Source: Deltaproteobacteria bacterium (GTDB lineage Bacteria > Desulfobacterota_C > Deferrisomatia > Deferrisomatales > JACRMM01). From it: a stretch of DNA of 19,512 bases. Where the stretch lies: contig JACRCS010000872.1 of assembly GCA_016218905.1 (NCBI GenBank), positions 1 through 19,512 of the forward strand, in the 5' to 3' direction. Below are positions 1 through 8,175 of this stretch, in pieces; the first letter of the stretch is position 1; each line of letters begins with the position of its first letter. Below the pieces are notes generated by a model. It did not search any database, was not told the DNA's origin, and worked only from the letters and a program-made list of their open reading frames with translations. The position numbers and the translations under genes were made by a program.

Positions 1-11
1 CAGTCGCGGTC

Positions 12-49
12 GTCGCAACCCCCGAGGGGTGAAGCGGAAGATGAGCAAC
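12..49. CRISPR. Possible single CRISPR repeat at the window edge
   Basis: A 38-base element begins GTCGCAACCCC and ends GCAAC. It contains a small internal hairpin (ACCCC-CGA-GGGGT, 18-30). A G-T-C-G-C-A-A start, a C-run/G-run dyad and a GCAAC end resemble repeats of type I and type III CRISPR arrays, from my memory of such repeats. Only one copy lies in the window and no repeat-spacer-repeat pattern can be shown, so it would have to be the terminal, possibly degenerate, repeat of an array lying to the left. It could equally be a chance hairpin. Confidence 0.27.
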
Positions 50-136
50 TACCACCTTCGAAGGAAAGGTCAGCACCTCAAGGGGCCGCACCGTGCCTGT
101 CTGGCCGTGTCCGTCCTTAAGTGAACAGTATTGCGG

Positions 137-596
137 CTAAGCCGGCGGGAACTCCCCGGCGTCGCAGAAGCTGAAGTGGCAGCCGAGATCGCCGATGATG
201 ACGTGGTCGAGGAAGCGGATCCCGAGCAGCTTCCCGGCTTCCCACAACCGCCGGGTAAGGTCGGAGTCTTCCCGGCTCGGCTGAGGGTCACCGCTGGGGT
301 GGTTGTGCACGCCGATCACGGCGCTAGCCGAGGCGGCTATCGCGGGCTTGAAGACCTCCCGGGGGTGGACGAGCGATGTGGTCAAGGTGCCGACGCTCAC
401 GATGTTGATGCCGATCAGGCGGTTCTTGGTGTCGAGCAGGAGGATCACGAAGGCCTCCCGGTCGTAGTCGGCGAGGACCTTCCGCGCGGTCTCGGCGACC
501 GTCTCGCTCGTCCGGTACGGTTCGCTGTCCACCACCCCCTTCCCTCACGAGCGCGCAGCGGTACACCGGGACCTTGTAGGTCTTCGGCGGCTTCAT
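137..596 (-). pseudogene. radC: RadC-family JAB/MPN-domain protein, frameshifted
   Basis: The protein is a short RadC-like JAB (JAMM metalloprotease-fold) domain. The zinc motif is intact as H-N-H followed by seven residues and S-x-x-D (HNHPSGDPQPSRED). The family sequences LLLDTKNRLIGINIVSVG and HPREVFKP come before it. Translation in this frame can begin only at the GTG at 535, but the typical family start MKPPKTYKVPVYR lies upstream in another frame (ATG at 594-596). Removing one base from the run of five C at 535-539 joins the two frames into about 152 residues, the normal size for the short RadC-like proteins common on mobile elements and defence islands. RadC itself has no firmly established biochemical role; the old DNA-repair assignment was withdrawn. 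No good ribosome site lies before the ATG (AGGGAG is 18 bases away). The gene is opposite to the main cluster. Family assignment is firm; whether it is a real pseudogene or a sequencing error is open. Confidence 0.82.
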
Positions 597-1147
597 GGTC
601 GTGGTCGCGCTCGTCTCCCTGATCAGCTCGGGCAGTAGGCTCGTCTGGTGCAGCGGATTCTCCTCGTCCTGCGGAGGGTCTCCCCTCTCTGGTTAAGCGG
701 GCTTGCTGCCCCTTCGCCAGGTCCCGCCGGACGTGGTGGTTTGGTGCGCAAAGACCCTCGCGGCTCGGAAGGGTCCACGGCGGCAGGGCGTCGCGGGCAC
801 GGGTGCGACTCGGAGAGCGCGGCCGTGACGTCCTGGGGTTTCCGCCGGGGCAGGAAGGGTGCGAGGGAGATGCCTTGAGGAAGGGCCAGGGGACGAGCAA
901 AGAGGTTCAGGCAGGCGGGAGATGGGGCGGAGGAAGAGGCGCGGAGAACCGACCGGACGGTTCTTCGCCGGGCCTGTAGCTTTCCTTGCGGCCGCCAGCG
1001 GACGGCGCAGGGCTCGTTGTTTTCTCCTTCACATGACCAGTGCAGGTCTCTGATCAAGGGGATCGGGATGGCGTCGACTTCGACAATCCTCTGGCTTTAC
1101 GACGATCCCCCGAATTCGAGCAAGTGGCGGCATATTTCATGCCTCTC

Positions 1148-1165
1148 ATCCCCCGCACGGGGGAT
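1148..1165. repeat. Perfect 7-bp stem, 4-base loop hairpin
   Basis: ATCCCCC and GGGGGAT face each other across a GCAC loop with no mismatch. The right flank has T-rich bases (TTCGCTTCTGTTTTG, 1170-1184) but no clean T run directly after the stem, so it is not a textbook rho-independent terminator. It could stop read-through into the helicase cluster from the left, or be a protein-binding site. The structure is directly visible; its role is not. Confidence 0.4.
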
Positions 1166-1320
1166 ACCGGTTCGCTTCTGTTTTGCGCTATAGTCGGCCC
1201 CGTTCATCCGGGGGGACCGGAGGGTAAGACCATTCGTCTTCTGGAGAACTCTTGGTGGCTCCGGGCCACATGATCAGAGGCCGGACGGCTCGACCACGTC
1301 GCGCTACCGGCCTTCTGTAT

Positions 1321-1348
1321 TTGTTGGGGCAGGATTCTCGGATATTCG
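1321..1348 (+). promoter_or_regulatory. Weak promoter candidate for the helicase cluster
   Basis: TTGTTG (1321-1326) and TATTCG (1343-1348) are spaced 16 bases apart. Each matches only about half of the sigma-70 consensus. It is the best-placed pair upstream of the first plus-strand gene at 1415, and a palindrome (1357-1368) lies just downstream, where transcription would start. The consensus rules may not apply well to this unknown GC-rich host. Confidence 0.2.
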
Positions 1349-1356
1349 TGCGCGGT

Positions 1357-1368
1357 CGCGTGCACGCG
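1357..1368. promoter_or_regulatory. 12-base perfect palindrome, candidate operator
   Basis: CGCGTGCACGCG is fully self-complementary and lies 46 bases before the start of the first gene of the plus-strand cluster, just after a weak -10-like sequence. Such a place and symmetry suit a dimeric repressor site. CG-rich palindromes also arise by chance in this composition, and no regulator gene is present in the window. Confidence 0.27.
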
Positions 1369-1414
1369 GAGCAAAGGATGTGACGCTCGGACCCGGCGAG
1401 GAGGGGGAAAGAAA

Positions 1415-2176
1415 ATGCGGCCTTTCTTTTGCACCCATCTCGCTTTCCCTGATGAGATGGCAAAGGCAGTGCAAGCCACAGACGGCTTCAAGAGTGCCTT
1501 CGGCCGACTCGCTACCCACCCATACAACGAAGCCAATCCCGACAACAGTATCTGGTGGCTCTTTCCTCGCGGCCGCGGCCCACGCCAGAACTGGCCGGCG
1601 TACCACTGCGGGAAGTTCGTCTTCCTGCGCTCACGGGGGCAGGAGTCGATTCGGGTAGGCATTCACGTCGAGAAGGGCGTCGACAGCGCCTTGGGCTCTG
1701 CGCTGGGGACAGCGAGGGGCCGCCACTTTGTGATGACGGATAGGTGGATTTGGCAGAGCTTCCTGGCCGATCTCCGGACGGGAGCCTTTGACGACGCGCT
1801 CTCCGTCATTCGTGAACGCTCACTGGAAGGTCCGGAGCTTAGGTTTGACGTCGGGGTCCCACTCGACGAGCGAAGGTTGACGGAAGCTCGAACGCGATAC
1901 CGGTTTCGGAGCGCGTTCGGGGATCGGACCATTCTCGTATCACACGATCCGCAGCCGCACCCCGTCCCAGGTCTCGAGAGAGCCGAGACGCTCCCTCAAG
2001 TGGCAGAGCGCTTGGCCGCGTTTCACGACGGCGGGGGCGCCTTGCTCTGGATCGACTTAGTCGTCGGGCTCGACATTCCCGTTGACAGGAACGAGGGCGG
2101 CAGAGGTTGGGACGCCGGCGCGATTTGGAAGAACCTTCTGGAGCCGCTGGCGCCTTGGGTCCGCCCTGGCCCATGA
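1415..2176 (+). CDS. Unrecognised 253-aa protein at the head of the cluster
   Basis: I do not recognise this family. The start ATG has an AGGAGG-like ribosome site (about 1399-1404) ten bases upstream. The predicted protein is soluble, with no signal peptide or membrane segment. Visible points are a Trp-rich stretch near residue 45 (SIWWLFP), a central region with DRWIWQSFL, and a Gly-rich segment GGRGWDAG near the C-terminus. No zinc site, Walker motif or nuclease motif is evident. It ends 76 bases before the RecD-like gene and runs the same way, so the two may be co-transcribed. The match of reading frame, ribosome site and GC-rich codon use supports a real gene. Its role may be as an accessory or sensor protein of the downstream helicase system, which is inference from position only. 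Confidence 0.75.
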   Translation: MRPFFCTHLAFPDEMAKAVQATDGFKSAFGRLATHPYNEANPDNSIWWLFPRGRGPRQNWPAYHCGKFVFLRSRGQESIRVGIHVEKGVDSALGSALGTARGRHFVMTDRWIWQSFLADLRTGAFDDALSVIRERSLEGPELRFDVGVPLDERRLTEARTRYRFRSAFGDRTILVSHDPQPHPVPGLERAETLPQVAERLAAFHDGGGALLWIDLVVGLDIPVDRNEGGRGWDAGAIWKNLLEPLAPWVRPGP

Positions 2177-2240
2177 ACTCGAGGAGAGAGAAGAAGCATT
2201 GGGGGCCCGCGCACGTCCCAACTGAGGGCCTGAAACCAAA

Positions 2241-2246
2241 AGGAGG
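2241..2246 (+). promoter_or_regulatory. Ribosome binding site that fixes the start of the RecD-like gene
   Basis: AGGAGG, within AAGGAGGAG, lies six bases before the ATG at 2253. An in-frame TTG at 2250 would be only three bases from it. This favours the ATG at 2253 as the start, giving a protein of 1262 residues. Confidence 0.75.
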
Positions 2247-2252
2247 AGCTTG

Positions 2253-5200
2253 ATGTCGCAACTCGCGGAGGGAGCGAGGCAGCTTCCCGTCTCCCATATC
2301 TCGATTCGAGTCCCATGGCACGACGCAAAGTGGGACGGCACGGTCTGCAAGAAGCCGGGCCAGAACGCGGCTTGTCTCATTCTCCCACGCATCCGTGAGG
2401 GGAAGAAGGACGAGGCAGAGGTGAAGGTAGCCGGCCAGCAATGGGACGAAGCGCTACTTGAACAGAAGCTCCCGGCGTGCGCAGCGGAGCACGGATCTTT
2501 CCTGGCTCCCTTCGCCTTCACCCGCACGCTAACGCATCCGTACTATGGTAAGAGCAAGCTGCACGACCACTTTATGCCGACCGCTTATCGCCACACCGCG
2601 CATTCTGCGGCTTGCATCCCCTTCCGATGGATGCTGTCCGAGGGGACAGCGGAGATCGTCGACACCTTCGGCATCAACTTTCAACGGGAATTAGAGGAGA
2701 GAGCCCACGAAGGCATGGGCTTCGGTACGGGCTGGGTTCAAACCAAGAGGAACCAGCTGGCCCTCCTGGACACATTCTTTAGCGCGGTCCAGCCAAGAGA
2801 GTCCCTCTGCTTCTTCTACGCGAAACAGACTCCGCTGGTAGACGACCCTCGGCGGGTGATCGTCGGTGTCGGAAGGGTCATTCACGTCGGAGAATCCGTC
2901 GAGTACCGCTACGCGAAAGAGTCCCTTGGCATGCACAGGGCAGTGGTGTGGGAGCGCAACGTGGCACACTCGATCCGCTCCGACACTCTCAAGGATGGTT
3001 TCCTCCTTCCGTACCACGAACTGCTCGAAATCGCCGATCGAGACCCTGCCCTCAATCTCGCTGACTTCGTGGCGTTTGCGCCGGATGACGCATGGACAGA
3101 GTTCTCCTACGGGTCGGAGCACGTCGGACACGATGCGGCCATCTCGTCCCTTCTGGCCTGCGAGCGCGTCTTACACAAGGTTGGTGCGGTCTTGCCCGGA
3201 CCATGGGACGCGCTCACCAAGTGGGTGGACGCGGAACTGAATCGCCTTTGGACCATGCGCGGGCCTTGCCCGGGGCTGGGCTCGGCGCTCACGGCGTTCG
3301 GTCTCGGCAACGGGAACCTGATCGCACACGAGATCTCCCGCAGTCAGTTGGAGGCCAAGTCCGAGTGGAATGAGGACCCTTGGCCTCTGGTCGATCAGGT
3401 CTTCAAGGACCCCTCGCTTTTGGGACCGATCGCCGAGAAGTCCATCGGCGCCACCTTGAAGGATAAATGGGCGCAGCTGCCGGCAGAGCGCGCGGCCCTC
3501 CTCAAACTCCTCAGTCGATTCGCGATCACCGCGCCGCAGACGACGCGCTTCTACCAGCCCTCGGAGCGCGAGAAGGCCGGTATCGAGGCAACGGACGCGG
3601 AGATCCTTGAGAATCCCTACCAACTTTACGAACTCGATCGAGGCCGTTTCGACGGCGTGGGGATTCAAACCGTAGACCGCGGATTGTTCCCGGATCCTAT
3701 CGTCCGCGAGAAGCACCCCATACCTTCGCCGTCGGCTCTAGATGGAGACCAGGACGCTCGGCGGGTCCGCGCCTTGGTGACATACGTTCTCGAGGCCTCG
3801 GCCTCCGAAGGACATACGTTGCAGCCCAGGAGTGCGGTGATTCAGGCCATTCGGGATCTCCTCGTCGACCCTCCCTGTCCAGTCGACGCGGACCTGATGA
3901 ACGCGGTGGAAGCCAAGTTCGACGGGGTGGTATGCCGAGTCAAGATGGCGGACAACGCACCCGCCTACCAGCTTGGTCGCCTGAATGAGGCGAGCGAAGT
4001 GATCCGAAGGGTGGTGCAAAAGCGCATTCAGGGGATCCGCCATGAAGGCGAACACCCCTGGCGAAAGCTCCTCGACTCGGAATTTGAGAAGACACGTCCC
4101 GTGGCGTCGTTGCCTCCGGAGGAGCGGAAACTCGAGGAGATGGCCCGCAGAGAGAAGGCGGCGGCACTTCAGGAACTCTATGCCTCTCGGGTCTCCATCC
4201 TGGCCGGTCCCGCCGGGACCGGCAAGACGACGCTACTCAAAATCCTGTGCAACCTCCCGGAAGTGCGCGAGGGCGTGTGCCTCCTAGCGCCCACGGGAAA
4301 AGCTCGCGTGCGCATGGAGGGGCTGACCGGGGTCCACGGGGCGAAGACCATCGCGCAGTTTCTCCTCGGGCTCGGCCGCTACGATCCGCAGGGCGGTGGC
4401 TACCGTCTCTCGGATCGTCCAAAGAAGGCGGGCATTCAGACCCTCGTCGTGGACGAGGCATCCATGCTCACGGAAGAGATGCTGTCCGCCGTACTGGACG
4501 GCATACAGCCGCCGGACCGTGTCATCCTGGTGGGCGATCCCAGGCAACTCCCTCCCATCGGAAGCGGGAGGCCCTTCCTCGACATCGCTCGGAGACTCGC
4601 ACCCCAAGACATCGAAGGGCGCTTTCCCCGGGTCGCCCCCGGCTATGCCGAGCTCACTATCCGGCGCCGGCAGGTCGGGGAGAGACGTGATGATCTGATG
4701 CTCGCTGAGTGGTTCAGCGCCAGTTCACCGGAACCAGGCTGCGACGAGATCTGGGACAGCCTCGCACGCGGGGAGAGTTCCAAACACGTGCGGCTTGAGA
4801 GTTGGACGACAGACGAGGAGCTGCGAGAAAAACTCCTCCGGTGTTTGATCGAGGAACTCGAACTGAAGGGGATCGAAGACGAGGTCGGTTTCGAAGTGTC
4901 CTTGGGCGGTTCCCTCTATAACGGCGTGCCTTATTTCTGGGCCGGGCGCGACGGCAACCCGGGCGCCGCCGCTGCCGTCGAGAATTGGCAAATCCTTTCG
5001 CCGGTGCGCGGGGCGGCCCACGGGGTGGACGCTCTCAACCGGCTACTCCAAGAGAAGTTCCGAAGCCGCATCCGGGAGATGGCCGTGAACGAGGCCAAAG
5101 GGAAGCGCTTTTTTCCCAAGCCCCGAGGGCGGGAAGGCATCCTCTACGGCGACAAGGTCATCAACACGGTCAACAACTCGGGACGACACGTCTACCCCGA

Positions 5201-6041
5201 GCCGAGGGCCCTAAAGTACGTGGCGAACGGCGAGATCGGGGTTGTCGTCGGAGAGTACCGGACGAAGAAATGGGGGCTCAAGCGCGCTCCACGAGATCTC
5301 GAGGTGGAGTTCTCCACCCAGCCCGGTTTCAAGTACACCTACGGGGGAAGGGACTTCTCCGATGAAGGCGAGACGAGCCTCAGCCTCGCCTATGCACTCA
5401 CCGTGCACAAGACCCAGGGGAGCGAGTTTGGTGTCACGTTCCTCGTGGTGCCGAACCCTTGCCGACTGCTCTCCCGCGAGCTCTTGTACACGGCTCTGAC
5501 CCGCCAGAAGAACCGCCTTGTCTTGCTTTATCAGGGCGAATTCCAGTCCCTTCGCGCCTACAGCGACCCCTACTATTCCGACGCTGCCCGGCGTCTCACG
5601 AATCTCTTCGAGGCGCCGCGGCTCGTAGAGATTCGGGACCGCATGTTCGAGGAGGGGCTGATTCACAAGACTCGGCGCGGCGAGGCCGTACGGTCTAAGT
5701 CGGAGGTTATCATCGCCGACCTACTCCACTCAAAAGGCATCGACTATCAATATGAAAAAGAGCTCAAGGGTTTGGACGGCGCCAAGCGCGTGCCGGACTT
5801 CTTCATTGAAGATCGCGAATCCGGCAAGACGTTTGTCTGGGAGCACCTCGGTATGCTGCGCGATCCCCACTACCGCGCCTGCTGGGAGACCAAACTCGCG
5901 TGGTACCGCGCGCAAGGGTTCCTTCCCCTTGCCGAGGGGGGTGGCAAGGCGGGCACCCTGCTGGTGACCCAGGACGACACCAATGGGGGGATCGACTCGG
6001 CGGCCATCGAGAAGCTCGTCGGAGAGGTCTTCGGCGTATGA
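2253..6041 (+). CDS. RecD-like SF1 helicase with C-terminal PD-(D/E)XK-like nuclease domain
   Basis: The 1262-residue protein has three parts. Residues 1-640 are an N-terminal region I cannot assign; it starts with ISIRVPWHD and includes a predicted helical stretch. The RecD/UvrD-class SF1 motor follows: Walker A GPAGTGKT (652-659), DEAS Walker B (734-737), VGDPRQLPP motif III (760-768), a TVHKTQG motif (1050-1056) and YTALTRQ motif VI (1079-1085). The C-terminus (about 1145-1262) looks like a PD-(D/E)XK nuclease: E1151 after SKS, PDF with D1182, and WEHLG with E1197. The usual ExK lysine is replaced, and a later Lys may substitute. The likely activity is ATP-driven 5'-3' DNA unwinding coupled to cleavage. 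Its stop overlaps the next start (ATGA), so coupling with the RelE-UvrD gene is strong. It carries the only clear nuclease candidate in the window and could be the effector that destroys phage DNA, which is inference. The helicase assignment is firm, the nuclease assignment fairly so, and no standard gene name applies. Confidence 0.9.
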   Translation: MSQLAEGARQLPVSHISIRVPWHDAKWDGTVCKKPGQNAACLILPRIREGKKDEAEVKVAGQQWDEALLEQKLPACAAEHGSFLAPFAFTRTLTHPYYGKSKLHDHFMPTAYRHTAHSAACIPFRWMLSEGTAEIVDTFGINFQRELEERAHEGMGFGTGWVQTKRNQLALLDTFFSAVQPRESLCFFYAKQTPLVDDPRRVIVGVGRVIHVGESVEYRYAKESLGMHRAVVWERNVAHSIRSDTLKDGFLLPYHELLEIADRDPALNLADFVAFAPDDAWTEFSYGSEHVGHDAAISSLLACERVLHKVGAVLPGPWDALTKWVDAELNRLWTMRGPCPGLGSALTAFGLGNGNLIAHEISRSQLEAKSEWNEDPWPLVDQVFKDPSLLGPIAEKSIGATLKDKWAQLPAERAALLKLLSRFAITAPQTTRFYQPSEREKAGIEATDAEILENPYQLYELDRGRFDGVGIQTVDRGLFPDPIVREKHPIPSPSALDGDQDARRVRALVTYVLEASASEGHTLQPRSAVIQAIRDLLVDPPCPVDADLMNAVEAKFDGVVCRVKMADNAPAYQLGRLNEASEVIRRVVQKRIQGIRHEGEHPWRKLLDSEFEKTRPVASLPPEERKLEEMARREKAAALQELYASRVSILAGPAGTGKTTLLKILCNLPEVREGVCLLAPTGKARVRMEGLTGVHGAKTIAQFLLGLGRYDPQGGGYRLSDRPKKAGIQTLVVDEASMLTEEMLSAVLDGIQPPDRVILVGDPRQLPPIGSGRPFLDIARRLAPQDIEGRFPRVAPGYAELTIRRRQVGERRDDLMLAEWFSASSPEPGCDEIWDSLARGESSKHVRLESWTTDEELREKLLRCLIEELELKGIEDEVGFEVSLGGSLYNGVPYFWAGRDGNPGAAAAVENWQILSPVRGAAHGVDALNRLLQEKFRSRIREMAVNEAKGKRFFPKPRGREGILYGDKVINTVNNSGRHVYPEPRALKYVANGEIGVVVGEYRTKKWGLKRAPRDLEVEFSTQPGFKYTYGGRDFSDEGETSLSLAYALTVHKTQGSEFGVTFLVVPNPCRLLSRELLYTALTRQKNRLVLLYQGEFQSLRAYSDPYYSDAARRLTNLFEAPRLVEIRDRMFEEGLIHKTRRGEAVRSKSEVIIADLLHSKGIDYQYEKELKGLDGAKRVPDFFIEDRESGKTFVWEHLGMLRDPHYRACWETKLAWYRAQGFLPLAEGGGKAGTLLVTQDDTNGGIDSAAIEKLVGEVFGV

Positions 6042-8119
6042 CAGGCCCCTGGCTCACCACTATGAAGCCGACCTTCCAGACCGAGTGGCTCGCCCTGCCC
6101 CCTAAGGTGAGCCACCAAGTGCTGGAGAAGATCTCCCTCCTGGCGCAGGACCCCAGACCAGACGGCTTCACCAAGAAGAAGCTCAAGCACTTGGATGGCA
6201 AACTCCACCGCATCCGGTGCGGTGACTACAGGATCTTCTACACGTACGAAGACCCGTACGTGAGTCTGCTCGCGCTCCGCAAACGCGACGAGCGCACATA
6301 TGACGACGGTATCGACTCGGAGTTTCTGGGCGGTTTTGATCCGGCAATCGCGGGGAGCGCAAGGTCGAGGGGAGCTGATTGGGAGGCTCTCCTCAAACCC
6401 ACCACTCAGAGCAGCACTCCCTTGCCCGAAGAGATCACTCCGGAGCTTCTGAACCGGCTTCGAATTCCGGAAGCGCTTCACGCCCGGCTCACGCGGCTCG
6501 AGTCGCGAGAAGCGCTGTTCGAGTGCCCCGGGGTCCCAGAGGAGGTCATTCTGAAGGTCGACGAGGTCCTGTTCGAGCGACCGTTAGAAGAGGTAATCGA
6601 GCAACCAGACTACGTTGCGAATGACGTCTGTGACCTCTTGAGGTTCAAAGAGGGGAGCCTCCTCGGCTTCCTCCTCAAGCTGGATCCCGAGCAGAAGAAG
6701 TTCGTCACGTGGGCTCTCGACGCCAAGGGACCGACGCTGGTGAAAGGCGGTCCCGGAACGGGCAAGAGCACCGTCGCCCTCTACCGTGTGCGTTCCCTGC
6801 TGGAGGCGATCGGCAGGACCCGACCGCCCAGGGTGCTGTTCACCACCTACACTAACGCACTCGTTGCGTACTCGCATCAGCTCCTTGAGCAGCTCCTCGG
6901 CGCCGACGTCGACCGCGTTGACGTCCGCACAGCCGATAGCGTCGTCCATGCAGTAGTCCGACGGCACCTCGGCGAGTTCCGCATGATGCGCCAGGAGGAA
7001 GATCAGGCGTTCTTCCGTGACGCAGTGGAGAAGACGGACTTTGGAGGCGGAAGTCTGGCGCAGCGCTCGGAGCGCAGTGCCCTCGAAAGGCTGGGTCTCG
7101 ACTACATTTGGGAAGAAGTTGGGGAAGTGATCGAAGGAAGGGGCTTGGCGTTCCTGGATGACTACCTGCAAGCTCCTCGTGCGGGGCGCCGGGTCGCGCT
7201 CAATGCGAACCAGCGGCGCGCGGTCTGGAAGGTGAGGGAGACATACAACCGACTGCTCGAGCGGTCCGGCGACTGGACCTGGCAACGACTGCGTCTGCAT
7301 GCGGCGCGGCTCGTGCGGGAAGGAAAAGGACTTACACCCTACGACGCTGTTGTAGTCGATGAAGCCCAGGACCTCGATCCCATAACGCTAGGCATGCTTT
7401 CGAGCCTTTGTCGCGAGCCGAACCGGCTCTTCATTACTGCCGACGCCAATCAGTCGATCTACAGGAGCGGCTTCCGTTGGTCCGACGTTCACGAGTCGCT
7501 GCAGTTTCGAGGTCGCACCGGCATTTTGCGAACCAACCACCGCTCGACTGCCGAGATTGGGGAAGCCACAGCGGGTTACCTGGGGGGCGGGAACGTCGAA
7601 GCAGGGTCAGGTGAGGAACGGAGATACAGCCACTCCGGACCTCTCCCGGCAGTGAGAACCGTCGGAACGGAAGACGCCGAGGCGGCGTTGCTTGCCCGGT
7701 TCTTCCCGGCTGCCTCGCGGGAGCTTCGACTTGGGATCTCCGCCTGCGCTGCTCTCGTGCCCACGCAGACAGCGGGGCAGGCGCTCGCACGGCGGCTATC
7801 CGAGAAGGGGCTGCCGGTCGAGTTCATGACCGGTAAGACCCTCGAGTTGGAGAAACCTGTGGTGAAGGTGCTCACCTTCAAGAGCGCCAAGGGGCTGGAG
7901 TTTCCGGTCGTCGCCCTCGGGGGTTTCGTTCTCTCCAGGTACCCGCGCATCCCCGGAGATTTCGCAGAAGAAGCGACGGCCGAATGGCTTGCCCGCGAAC
8001 GCCGATCCCTCTTCGTAGCGATGACACGCGCCATGCACGCGCTGCTCGTAGTCCTACCCGAGGGTCGCGCCGAGCCGTTGTTCGAAGGCTTCGACAGGAA
8101 GCTGTGGAACCTCGCATAG
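6038..8119 (+). CDS. RelE/ParE-like domain fused to a UvrD-type SF1A helicase
   Basis: The start ATG overlaps the previous stop (ATGA), giving 693 residues; a second ATG at 6062 is an alternative. Residues about 9-95 match the RelE/ParE toxin fold, with the typical HRIRCGDYRIFYTYED strand pair. A linker of about 130 residues follows (TPELLNRLRIP, DLLRFKEGSLLGFLLKLDPEQ). The UvrD/Rep helicase core then has Walker A GPGTGKS (238-244), DEAQD (441-445), DANQSIYR (470-477), RTNHRS, TFKSAKGLEF (613-622) and LFVAMTRA (658-665). All key motor residues are present, so it should be an active 3'-5' translocase. In this fusion class the RelE-like part may act as an RNA- or ribosome-binding or a regulatory module; whether it cleaves RNA is unknown. 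No antitoxin gene is adjacent, which argues against a simple toxin-antitoxin pair. It sits between the RecD-like helicase and the PLD-like gene on one strand and probably belongs to the same system. Confidence 0.9.
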   Translation: MTGPWLTTMKPTFQTEWLALPPKVSHQVLEKISLLAQDPRPDGFTKKKLKHLDGKLHRIRCGDYRIFYTYEDPYVSLLALRKRDERTYDDGIDSEFLGGFDPAIAGSARSRGADWEALLKPTTQSSTPLPEEITPELLNRLRIPEALHARLTRLESREALFECPGVPEEVILKVDEVLFERPLEEVIEQPDYVANDVCDLLRFKEGSLLGFLLKLDPEQKKFVTWALDAKGPTLVKGGPGTGKSTVALYRVRSLLEAIGRTRPPRVLFTTYTNALVAYSHQLLEQLLGADVDRVDVRTADSVVHAVVRRHLGEFRMMRQEEDQAFFRDAVEKTDFGGGSLAQRSERSALERLGLDYIWEEVGEVIEGRGLAFLDDYLQAPRAGRRVALNANQRRAVWKVRETYNRLLERSGDWTWQRLRLHAARLVREGKGLTPYDAVVVDEAQDLDPITLGMLSSLCREPNRLFITADANQSIYRSGFRWSDVHESLQFRGRTGILRTNHRSTAEIGEATAGYLGGGNVEAGSGEERRYSHSGPLPAVRTVGTEDAEAALLARFFPAASRELRLGISACAALVPTQTAGQALARRLSEKGLPVEFMTGKTLELEKPVVKVLTFKSAKGLEFPVVALGGFVLSRYPRIPGDFAEEATAEWLARERRSLFVAMTRAMHALLVVLPEGRAEPLFEGFDRKLWNLA

Positions 8120-8163
8120 GCCGATGCCCACGCTCCCGGTCCCGCGAAGGCGTCTCTTGGTCT

Positions 8164-8170
8164 GAGGAGG
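8164..8170 (+). promoter_or_regulatory. Ribosome binding site of the PLD-like gene
   Basis: GAGGAGG ends five bases before the ATG at 8176. It selects this start over open-frame starts further upstream, which would overlap the UvrD gene by more than 100 bases. Confidence 0.7.
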
Positions 8171-8175
8171 CAGGA

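Larger units (their letters stand above)
597..1414. other. Intergenic region without a convincing gene
   Basis: Neither strand holds an open frame with recognisable protein content, and no tRNA-like or rRNA-like structure was seen. The frames that are open here have low-complexity Arg/Pro/Ser-rich translations typical of GC-rich noncoding or antisense sequence. The stretch separates the leftward radC remnant from the rightward helicase cluster, so it should hold divergent promoters. The items worth noting are a perfect hairpin at 1148-1165, a weak promoter candidate at 1321-1348 and a palindrome at 1357-1368. Confidence 0.6.

Noticed and set aside
131..622. A plus-strand open frame opposite radC
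   Set aside because: The opposite strand encodes a clear RadC JAB domain; the plus-strand translation has no recognisable domain and no ribosome site.
1166..1194. A promoter using TATAGT at 1189-1194
   Set aside because: The -10 match is fair, but no -35-like hexamer lies 15 to 18 bases upstream, and the spacing to the gene at 1415 is long.
1040..1273. A 77-codon plus-strand frame starting with GTG in the noncoding stretch
   Set aside because: No ribosome site, no known motif, and it ends 141 bases before the first clear gene; I could not separate it from chance.
6038..8119. A classical RelE toxin-antitoxin pair
   Set aside because: The RelE-like domain is fused to a helicase and no small antitoxin gene lies next to it.
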